DNA from: JBFMAE01 sp040756085
GTDB taxonomy: Bacteria; Desulfobacterota; BSN033; UBA1163
NCBI GenBank assembly: GCA_040756085.1
Contig: JBFMAE010000326.1
Span: 1 to 5,309, forward strand
Direction of reading: 5' to 3'
DNA: 5,309 nucleotides
Shown: piece by piece, positions 1 to 4,498 of the stretch
How the letters are laid out: each line of letters begins with the position of its first letter
Numbering within the stretch: the stretch's first letter is position 1
Position numbers and translations under genes: made by a program
The notes under the pieces: generated by a model
What the model was told of the DNA's origin: nothing
The model's input: only the letters and a program-made list of their open reading frames with translations
Databases searched by the model: none

Positions 1-87
1 TGCATCACCTCCATCCATTCCCATAAATAGAGCTCCTCCGGCCACTCCGGTATACTTTAAAAAATCCCTTCGGTTAATTCTTTTCAT
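1..87 (-). CDS. N-terminus of a Tat-exported protein (partial)
   Basis: This is the beginning of a gene read leftwards; the window edge cuts it after 29 codons. The visible peptide starts MKRINRRDFLKYTGVAGGAL. NRRDFLK matches the twin-arginine consensus (S/T-R-R-x-F-L-K) at residues 5-11, with a basic n-region before it and a glycine/alanine-rich hydrophobic stretch at about residues 12-24. Proteins with this signal are folded, often cofactor-loaded, and exported through the Tat translocase. The mature domain is outside the window, so the enzyme class cannot be named. The ATG is chosen because it puts the RR motif at the usual distance from the N-terminus. The Shine-Dalgarno match upstream is poor (GTGGGATCTG just before the ATG). 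The IS21-like element begins only about 37 bases upstream, so the native promoter has probably been displaced. Confidence 0.62.
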   Translation of the reverse strand, partial: MKRINRRDFLKYTGVAGGALFMGMDGGDA

Positions 88-124
88 CAGATCCCACTCG
101 TTCGTATCTTTCCTGATCAAGACA

Positions 125-208
125 GAGCTTCAACGCTCATTTAACTTGACCCACCCTTACTCACCAGAATTGACCCACCGATGAAATGCTCATGGTTTTT
201 GACCCGCC
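125..208 (+). repeat. Left terminal repeats of the IS21-like element
   Basis: Three copies of TTGACCCRCC lie at 146-155, 170-179 and 199-208, spaced 24 and then 29 bases apart. The first two have counterparts at the same offsets in the right end; the third does not. The outer GAGCTTCAACGCTCA block (125-139) pairs with 4309-4323, 12 of 15 matching. In IS21-family elements such repeats are transposase binding sites, so IstA, possibly helped by the accessory proteins, is the likely ligand. Confidence 0.75.
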
Positions 209-283
209 TCTTGCCCACTGGAGACAAGAAGACCTGATTTTTCTTTCCATTCCTTGAACAATTATCCTATTGGCTTTTTGAAG

Positions 284-325
284 GAATAAAAAAGGAAAAA
301 GCCCGAAGAAGCAACTTCGGGCTTT
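284..325 (-). terminator. Leftward rho-independent terminator in the IS leader
   Basis: AAAGCCCGAAG (298-308) and CTTCGGGCTTT (315-325) form a perfect 11-bp stem with a 6-base loop. Read on the minus strand, the stem runs straight into TTTTTCCTTTTTTATT, as in an intrinsic terminator. On the plus strand the hairpin is followed by GAAGGAGAG with no T-tract, so it should not stop transcription of the element's own genes. It would end antisense or read-through transcripts travelling left from the intron side or from inside the element, before they reach the Tat-protein gene. Confidence 0.72.
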
Positions 326-403
326 GAAGGAGAGCTCCGCAAGCAATCGGAAGCTCAACGAGCTTACTTATTTTTACCATGGCTTCTGGCTGTTTGCAAG
401 GTC

Positions 404-408
404 GGAGG
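404..408 (+). promoter_or_regulatory. Shine-Dalgarno supporting a TTG start
   Basis: GGAGG lies 10 bases before the TTG at 419, the first start-capable codon in the zinc-ribbon frame with reasonable spacing. TTG at 425 (16 bases) and GTG at 428 (19 bases) are too distant. The frame has no ATG before its cysteine cluster. Confidence 0.5.
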
Positions 409-418
409 CCATTTTCTT

Positions 419-811
419 TTGCTTTTGGTGGAAGTGTGTTGCCGCTGGTGTGGGGCGAGTTTCTGCGTATGTCAGCGATGCTGGAGGGGACAGGCTTATT
501 GTCGTGAGGAATGCCGGAGATTAGGAACACACAGAGTTCACCGGGAAGCGCAAAGACGTTACCGGCAGACCCTGAAAGGGAAGAAGGCTCACCGCCAGGC
601 AGAAAACCGTCGTCGTCACGGATTAAGTGAAGAGAATGAAAAAAAGATGGATGATCCATCTTCAAAAGGGTTGCCTTCGTGGGTTATAGGGCTTCTTGTT
701 TATAGCCGCTTCCTGATCATTCATGCCAGGGCATGGTTTGATAGGAGTGGGAGGTGTCATTTTTGTGGATGCAAGGGGCGGGTGGTAGATCGATTTCCCC
801 GTCGAGGCTAA
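419..811 (+). CDS. Cys-rich zinc-ribbon-like accessory protein of the IS
   Basis: The first gene of the element encodes about 130 residues. The N-terminus holds a dense cysteine array, C8-x2-C11-x6-C18-x2-C21-x6-C28-x3-C32 with extra Cys at 7 and 16, which looks like one or two zinc-binding ribbons. A strongly basic segment follows (about residues 33-67, many Arg, Lys and His), of the kind that binds nucleic acid. A second small cluster (C113, C116, C118) precedes a C-terminal VVDRFPRRG. From memory, similar Cys-rich, Arg-rich hypothetical proteins occur beside ParB-like and IS21 transposase genes, but I cannot name a Pfam family. The start is taken as TTG at 419 because of the GGAGG at 404-408. 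The stop at 809-811 overlaps the next gene's ribosome binding site, so the two are probably co-transcribed and translationally linked. The role is inferred: DNA binding at the ends or regulation of the operon. Confidence 0.72.
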   Translation: MLLVEVCCRWCGASFCVCQRCWRGQAYCREECRRLGTHRVHREAQRRYRQTLKGKKAHRQAENRRRHGLSEENEKKMDDPSSKGLPSWVIGLLVYSRFLIIHARAWFDRSGRCHFCGCKGRVVDRFPRRG

Positions 812-819
812 GAGGTGAT
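810..819 (+). promoter_or_regulatory. Near-consensus Shine-Dalgarno of the ParB-like gene
   Basis: AAGAGGTGAT matches the anti-Shine-Dalgarno complement AGGAGGTGAT at 9 of 10 positions. It overlaps the stop codon of the upstream gene and the possible GTG (815) and ATG (818) starts. This favours ATG at 821, five bases after the GAGG core, as the true start. Confidence 0.55.
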
Positions 820-820
820 G

Positions 821-1813
821 ATGGATGCTGGACATCTGCGAGAAGTCAAAGAGATCGAGATTGCACAGCTTGATCTTCGCTATGCCCATACCCGATTCGA
901 GTGGCCGGAGAAAGTCTTTGCTTTGGCCAATTCTATCGAGCGCTTCGGGCAGATCATCCCCGTGATTGCTTTAAGGGAGGGGACGGATTGCTTTGTCTTG
1001 CTCGATGGCTATCTGAGAGTGAAGGCCATGAAGCACTGTCTGCGTGACACTGTCGTGGCGGAGATCTGGGAATGCAAAGAAGAAGAGGCTCTGGTCGAGA
1101 TCCTGGCTCGGGCTCATAGCCGTAAATGGGATCTGCTCGAAGAGGCGGCCCTCTTAAGGGAGCTTCACGATCAATACCATCTGTCCCAGAGCAGGATCGC
1201 CTCCATGGTGGGACGCAAACAGAGTTGGGTCTCAGGGCGATTGGCTCTTTATAGTGCCCTCTCTGAAGACCTTTTGGAGTTGATTCGAAAGGGGTCGATC
1301 TCGACCTGGGCTGCCACCCGGGTGATTGTCCCTATCGCGCGCGCAATACCGGAGCATGCCAAGATGCTTTCAGAGAATCTTTGCAAAGTCTCTTTGCCCA
1401 CTCGGGAGATGGTCCAATTCTTTCGCCACTACCAGAAGGCCAATCGTAGGCAGAGAGAGCATATGGTGCGTGACCCGTTTCTGTTCCTAAAGGCCCTGCG
1501 TGCGAAGGACGAAGCCGTAGAGGCCAAAAGCTTGAAAGAGGGGCTGGAGGGCAAATGGCTTAGGGATTTGAGAGTGATCGCTCATATGCTCCGAGGGCTC
1601 AGCAAGCAAGTCCCCACGCTCTTTGATTCAGGACAGTGCAACCTTGACCGACGCATCCTGCTTACTGCCTTTGAAGAGAATAAAGAACTGTTTACCAAAC
1701 TTGAAAACCAGATCAGGAGGTATGATCACGATGATCACCCAGGAGAATCAACAAGCCATTTTGAGTCTTTATCAGCGGGGAGTGCAAATCCGGCAGATCA
1801 GCCAAATCCTTAA
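821..1813 (+). CDS. ParB-like DNA-binding protein of the IS
   Basis: A protein of about 330 residues. Residues about 8-95 resemble the ParB/Srx N-terminal domain: a loop with 'ALANSIERFGQIIPVIALRE', then a strand and LDGYLRVKAM (61-70) at the place of the canonical GERRxRA box. HSRKWDLLEEAALLREL (99-115) matches the ENIQR-like helix region. An HTH follows at about 121-143 (LSQSRIASMVGRKQSWVSGR), typical of ParB/KorB proteins. The remainder is helical and charged. In canonical ParB, GERR and ENxxR residues bind CTP; most are replaced here, so clamp-type CTPase activity is doubtful. Start ATG 821 is preferred for its ribosome binding site; GTG 815 would add two residues. The last 27 codons overlap istA in another frame and look low-complexity, so the functional protein may end near residue 300. 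A role in transposition or regulation, rather than chromosome partition, is inferred from position. Confidence 0.8.
   Translation: MDAGHLREVKEIEIAQLDLRYAHTRFEWPEKVFALANSIERFGQIIPVIALREGTDCFVLLDGYLRVKAMKHCLRDTVVAEIWECKEEEALVEILARAHSRKWDLLEEAALLRELHDQYHLSQSRIASMVGRKQSWVSGRLALYSALSEDLLELIRKGSISTWAATRVIVPIARAIPEHAKMLSENLCKVSLPTREMVQFFRHYQKANRRQREHMVRDPFLFLKALRAKDEAVEAKSLKEGLEGKWLRDLRVIAHMLRGLSKQVPTLFDSGQCNLDRRILLTAFEENKELFTKLENQIRRYDHDDHPGESTSHFESLSAGSANPADQPNP
1715..1720 (+). promoter_or_regulatory. AGGAGG Shine-Dalgarno of istA inside the ParB-like gene
   Basis: A perfect AGGAGG sits inside the ParB-like coding sequence. It is one base from ATG 1722 and ten from ATG 1731, in the same frame, so 1731 is the more usable start. 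The frame stays open upstream to 1623, but no comparable ribosome binding site supports that longer form. Confidence 0.65.
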
Positions 1814-3131
1814 GATCTCCCGAAATACCATCAGACGTGTGATCCGAGGAAAGTGGCAAGAGAGACCGCAAAGAGAATCTTCCTATGAGGAACTCTCCCC
1901 CATCATCCGTGAGGTGTTCAGAATCTCAAAGGGCAATGTGGTCAGGGTTCAAGAGATCCTCCAGGACCAATACGGCCGGAGCATTCCCTACGGCACCCTG
2001 ACCCGGATCGTGCGAGACCTCGATCTGAGGGAGGATAAGAACAAGCCTCGCTCAGGCATCTACGAATTTGGTCCGGGCCAGGAGATGCAGCACGATACTT
2101 CTCCCCATCAACTGCTCATGGGGGAAAAGAAGGTCAAGGCCCAGTGTGCGGGATTGGTCCTTGCTTACTCAAGGAAGCTCTTTATCCAATATTACCCTGC
2201 CTTCACACGCTTCGAGGCCAGGGTCTTTCTCGATCGGGCCTTTCGGTTCATGGACGGCACCTGTCCGCGCTGTATCATCGACAACACCAGCGTCATCGTG
2301 GCTCATGGCAGTGGGCCGGATGCCGAGATTGCCCCTGAAATGGAGCGTTTTGGCCAGGTCTTTGGGGTCAAGTTCATCCCCCATGCCATTGGCGATGCGG
2401 ACAGGAAGGCAAAAATGGAGCGAAACTTCTCCTATGTGGAGCACAACTTTCTTGCGGGCCGCACCTTCACGGATTGGCATGACCTCAACGAGCAGGCCAA
2501 AAGATGGTGCCAAGAAGTGGCAAACCAAAACCTAAAGCGTTCCCTGGGCATGAGCCCTGAAGCCGCCTACTTGATGGAAAAACCCCACCTCACCCTCCTT
2601 CCGCCCTATATCCCTCCTGTCTATCAAACGCTTTATCGAAACGTGGATGTGGAAGGCTATGTGCAAGTGGATACCAACCGTTATTCGGTCCCAGAACGGC
2701 TGATCGGCAAGGAGGTCGAAGTCCATAAGTTGTGGGACCGTGTAGAGGTCTTCTACAAAAATCAGAAGGCGGCCGATCATCCAAGGCTCCTGGATAAACG
2801 GGAGACCCGAATCACCACCAATGGACACCACCCGCCGTTTCACCGTCAAAGAGCTCATGAGGGACCCTGTATGGAGGAAAAGGCCCTGCTTGGCCAGCAT
2901 GAGTGGCTCGATCAGTTTGTCAAAGAACTCAAAAAGCGTTCCAGTGGTAGAGGGATGAAGCCACTGCGCAGGCTCCTGGATCTGAAGCGCACCTATCCCC
3001 CTGAAGCGTTTGGGAAAGCCGTTGTCGAAGCCCTTCGTTACGGGCTTTATGATTTGCCCCGCCTTGAGCAGATGATCCTCTCTCATGTCGCAGGGGACTT
3101 CTTCACCATCGTTGAGGACGAAGAACCATGA
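1731..3131 (+). CDS. istA: IS21-family DDE transposase (IstA)
   Basis: A transposase of about 466 residues that cuts and joins the element's ends. Residues about 8-41 form an HTH (QIRQISQILKISRNTIRRVI) typical of IS21 transposases. An rve/integrase core covers about 110-250. The likely catalytic triad is D122 in GQEMQHDTS, D184 in CIIDNTS and E230 in RKAKMERNFS, with the last in the expected [K]-x-[K]-x-E context. A small beta-rich segment follows (about 307-353, VEGYVQVDTNRYSVPERLIG), then a basic C-terminal helical region, as in other IstA proteins. Length is close to the usual 390-520. The start at 1731 is set by AGGAGG at 1715-1720. The gene begins within the ParB-like gene and ends in ATGA with istB, indicating coupled translation. 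The frame is uninterrupted and all three acidic residues are present. Confidence 0.92.
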   Translation: MITQENQQAILSLYQRGVQIRQISQILKISRNTIRRVIRGKWQERPQRESSYEELSPIIREVFRISKGNVVRVQEILQDQYGRSIPYGTLTRIVRDLDLREDKNKPRSGIYEFGPGQEMQHDTSPHQLLMGEKKVKAQCAGLVLAYSRKLFIQYYPAFTRFEARVFLDRAFRFMDGTCPRCIIDNTSVIVAHGSGPDAEIAPEMERFGQVFGVKFIPHAIGDADRKAKMERNFSYVEHNFLAGRTFTDWHDLNEQAKRWCQEVANQNLKRSLGMSPEAAYLMEKPHLTLLPPYIPPVYQTLYRNVDVEGYVQVDTNRYSVPERLIGKEVEVHKLWDRVEVFYKNQKAADHPRLLDKRETRITTNGHHPPFHRQRAHEGPCMEEKALLGQHEWLDQFVKELKKRSSGRGMKPLRRLLDLKRTYPPEAFGKAVVEALRYGLYDLPRLEQMILSHVAGDFFTIVEDEEP

Positions 3132-3880
3132 ACGAAAAACTCCACCAACTGCTTGCCCAGTTACGTCTGAAGGGGATTGAAGGCGCCCTCGATCAAGAGA
3201 TCAAAAGAGCAGAAAAGGAGGCCACCCCTGTCTCGGAAGTCCTTCATCGTCTCCTGATCGAGGAGCAAGCCTACCGTCAGAATCAAAGCCTCCTCTATCG
3301 TCTCAAGGGGGCCAAAATCCCCTGGGATTGGACCCTTAAAACCTTCCCCTTTGACAAACAGCCAGGCGTCAGCAAGGCCCAGATTCAACAGCTCTCAGGA
3401 TTGGCCTTCCTGGAACGGAAAGAGAATATCGTCTTCATCGGAAACCCCGGCACCGGAAAATCAGGCCTCGCCGTAGGGCTCTTGCGTCAGGCTCTGCTCT
3501 CCGGATACAGGGGACGATTCTACCACGCCCAGGATCTCCTCGATGAACTCTACGCCTCTCTGGCAGACCGATCCAGCCCAAAACTCATCCAGCGCCTCTG
3601 TCGCTACGATCTGCTCGTCATCGATGAACTGGGATATCTGACCTTGAGAACGGAACAGATCAATGCCTTCTTTAAACTGATGGGGGAACGATATGGCAAA
3701 AAATCCAGCATCATTACGACGAATTTGGATTACCCGCAATGGTACGATCTCTTTCAGAGAAAAACCCTCGTGGACGCCCTTTTGGATCGTCTCAAACACC
3801 ACTGTATCACCATACGCATCAATGGCCCTTCTCTACGGGCATCTTCCCATGCCACGGGGAAGATCAACACCAAATCTTGA
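3128..3880 (+). CDS. istB: IstB-type AAA+ ATPase, transposition helper
   Basis: A 250-residue partner of IstA. In IS21, IstB is an AAA+ ATPase that assembles on DNA and directs or stimulates strand transfer by the transposase. Visible parts are an N-terminal helical region (1-60), Walker A GNPGTGKS (105-112), Walker B LLVIDELGY (162-170), a sensor-1-like segment IITTN (195-199), and a C-terminal LLDRLKHH (218-225) followed by a GPSLR motif (233-237) typical of the IstB family (usually GxSYR). The Walker A has N where many family members have P (GPPGTGKT) and ends in S. Length matches the usual 240-265. Its ATG overlaps the istA stop (ATGA), with GAGG at 3114-3117 as a modest ribosome binding site. 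The frame is intact. Confidence 0.93.
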   Translation: MNEKLHQLLAQLRLKGIEGALDQEIKRAEKEATPVSEVLHRLLIEEQAYRQNQSLLYRLKGAKIPWDWTLKTFPFDKQPGVSKAQIQQLSGLAFLERKENIVFIGNPGTGKSGLAVGLLRQALLSGYRGRFYHAQDLLDELYASLADRSSPKLIQRLCRYDLLVIDELGYLTLRTEQINAFFKLMGERYGKKSSIITTNLDYPQWYDLFQRKTLVDALLDRLKHHCITIRINGPSLRASSHATGKINTKS

Positions 3881-3890
3881 TCTCTCTAAC

Positions 3891-3896
3891 AAAGGA
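3891..3896 (+). promoter_or_regulatory. Shine-Dalgarno of the small downstream gene
   Basis: AAAGGA is followed by nine A-rich bases and then ATG 3906. This is good evidence for translation from 3906 rather than from the longer in-frame opening at 3693, which would run through the istB coding region. Confidence 0.6.
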
Positions 3897-3905
3897 ACAA
3901 AAAAA

Positions 3906-4115
3906 ATGAAAGACCAAAAAGAAATTCAAATCGCCTGGGAAATCTGGAATCTCGTCGAGAAACTCAACAATCTCCTCTGGGATCGGTATGAAGAGGACTT
4001 CATCGAAATCTATTTACGAGAGGAAGTCGATAAGACCCGACCACGGGAGGACAAATTCCTGTATACCATCGCACATCCGAGCCTTACAACGACGCAGGAT
4101 AAAACCGAAGACTAA
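3906..4115 (+). CDS. Small acidic hypothetical protein downstream of istB
   Basis: A 69-residue protein starting MKDQKEIQIAWEIWNLVEKL. The first 50 residues look like two amphipathic helices with aromatic positions (AWEIWNLVEKLNNLLWDRYEE, then DFIEIYLREEV), followed by a polar tail. The composition is acidic and no cysteines or membrane segment are present. It lies 25 bases after istB on the same strand, has its own ribosome binding site, and is inside the element's right inverted repeat, so it is part of the IS. I have an unverified impression that short 'LLWxRYxxxF' proteins recur near such transposases, but know no described function. Possible roles are a protein partner of IstB or IstA, or a regulator; neither is shown by the sequence. 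Confidence 0.7.
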   Translation: MKDQKEIQIAWEIWNLVEKLNNLLWDRYEEDFIEIYLREEVDKTRPREDKFLYTIAHPSLTTTQDKTED

Positions 4116-4269
4116 TCCAGAATCAATCCCGCAAAGGCGGAATGCCCAAAGGAAAGAGTTTAGTCCGCTATCTCCCTCTCCCTCCCTTCATGGCCGCCAT
4201 GTCGCCCACGCCTGGCCACCTCCAAAGCTCCTCCGTATCACAACTGCCAACTTATCAACTGCGCATCCT

Positions 4270-4323
4270 AAGGGTCATTTCTTACGAGTACAAAAGGGTC
4301 ATTCTTGGTGAGCGGCGAAGCCC
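4270..4323 (-). repeat. Right terminal repeats of the IS21-like element
   Basis: AAGGGTCATT occurs at 4270-4279 and 4294-4303, 24 bases apart, the inverse of the left TGACCC repeats at identical offsets. The outermost block TGAGCGGCGAAGCCC (4309-4323) is the inverted partner of 125-139. Between the last gene (ending 4115) and these repeats, 4116-4269 shows no gene or strong structure, only a pyrimidine-rich stretch near 4170-4190. Confidence 0.72.
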
Positions 4324-4361
4324 AATAATTAGAGTCTGTTTATAAATGCACTCTTTCCGTC

Positions 4362-4382
4362 ATGCCGGACCTGATCCGGCAT
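4362..4382. repeat. Intergenic palindrome (ATGCCGGA...TCCGGCAT)
   Basis: ATGCCGGA (4362-4369) and TCCGGCAT (4375-4382) form an 8-bp perfect stem with a 5-base loop, in the context GTCATGCCGGACC...CATCCAGAAG. It resembles the dispersed palindromic repeat, consensus roughly GTCATGCCGG-n-CCGGCATCCAG, seen between genes in many proteobacteria. That it is multicopy in this genome is inference. It lies 20 bases from the predicted 3' end of the group II intron, in its 3' exon. Confidence 0.6.
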
Positions 4383-4402
4383 CCAGAAGTCTTAAAAGGA
4401 CT

Positions 4403-4479
4403 ATAGGGGTAGGGATAGCGCATTGGTTTGCGCCCCCCCTCCCTCCGAACCGGACGTGCGGATCTCCCGCATCCGGCTC
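4403..4479 (-). ncRNA. Group II intron domains V and VI with 3' splice site
   Basis: Domain V occupies 4479 down to 4447. It starts GAGCCGGATGCGG and ends CCGCACGTCCGGTTC, pairing GAGCCGGA with the UCCGGUUC-side arm and UGCGG with CCGCA around a short purine loop, with the conserved CGU bulge region. The AGC catalytic triad is at its second to fourth bases. Domain VI follows (4446-4403): G-rich arm, GCGC, an eight-base loop, GCGC, then a C-rich arm. An unpaired A at 4410 (in CCCTACCCC) lies eight bases from the predicted 3' end CUAU, the expected spacing for the branch-point A and an 'AY' 3' terminus. The precise splice position is inferred from these rules. Confidence 0.82.
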
Positions 4480-4498
4480 TCCGGTCGGTGGTTTTACC

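Larger units (their letters stand above)
88..418. other. Noncoding region: flank, IS left end and leader
   Basis: I see no convincing gene in these 331 bases. Positions 88-124 are the remnant of the upstream region of the Tat-protein gene. From 125 onward it is the left end of the IS21-like element: TGACCC repeats, a leader with a leftward terminator hairpin, and the ribosome binding site of the first element gene. Short frames here on either strand lack a protein-like composition and conflict with these elements. I found no strong sigma-70 promoter for the operon. TTGACC at 146, 170 and 199 resembles a -35 box, but no good -10 follows at 16-18 bases. Confidence 0.6.
125..4323 (+). mobile_element. 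IS21-like insertion element with five genes
   Basis: The element is bounded by imperfect inverted repeats that align without gaps (left position plus right position equals 4448): 125-176 against 4272-4323, 34 of 52 bases identical. Conserved blocks are GCTTC, CGCTCA, TGACCC, TACTC, AGAA and a second TGACCC. Multiple spaced terminal repeats are characteristic of the IS21 family, as is the istA-istB pair inside. At about 4.2 kb it is much longer than a typical IS21 member (about 2-2.5 kb), because three extra genes flank istAB: a zinc-ribbon-like and a ParB-like gene upstream and a small gene downstream. The exact outer edges are uncertain: matching stops at 125 and 4323, no 4-8 bp target duplication is visible outside, and the ends do not show the 5'-TG...CA-3' common in the family. 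All five frames are open, so the element may be active. Confidence 0.8.

Noticed and set aside
146..204. Sigma-70 promoters built on the TTGACC repeats
   Set aside because: The hexamers resemble -35 boxes, but sequences 16-18 bases downstream are poor -10 matches; the repeats are explained as transposase sites.
324..524. Plus-strand 66-codon frame starting MKESSASN
   Set aside because: It overlaps the start of the Cys-rich gene in another frame. It has an AAGGAG nearby but no domain, and the overlapping frame has the regular CxxC pattern.
267..665. A 132-codon minus-strand frame over the leader and zinc-ribbon gene
   Set aside because: It crosses the terminator hairpin and opposes the cysteine-array gene; the composition is not protein-like.
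821..1813. A plasmid or chromosome partition locus (parABS)
   Set aside because: There is no ParA gene, no parS-like palindrome was seen, the ParB CTP motif is altered, and the gene lies within IS terminal repeats in an operon with istAB.
1623..1813. Programmed frameshift fusing the ParB-like protein to the transposase
   Set aside because: The overlapping frame is open from 1623, but I see no convincing slippery site with stimulator, and a perfect AGGAGG gives istA its own start.
2532..3086. A 184-codon frame on the minus strand
   Set aside because: It lies wholly antisense to the C-terminal half of istA, whose protein has clear family motifs; the antisense peptide has no recognisable domain.
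3906..4115. Antitoxin or toxin of a TA pair
   Set aside because: There is no partner gene, no DNA-binding fold is evident, and the gene sits alone after istB.
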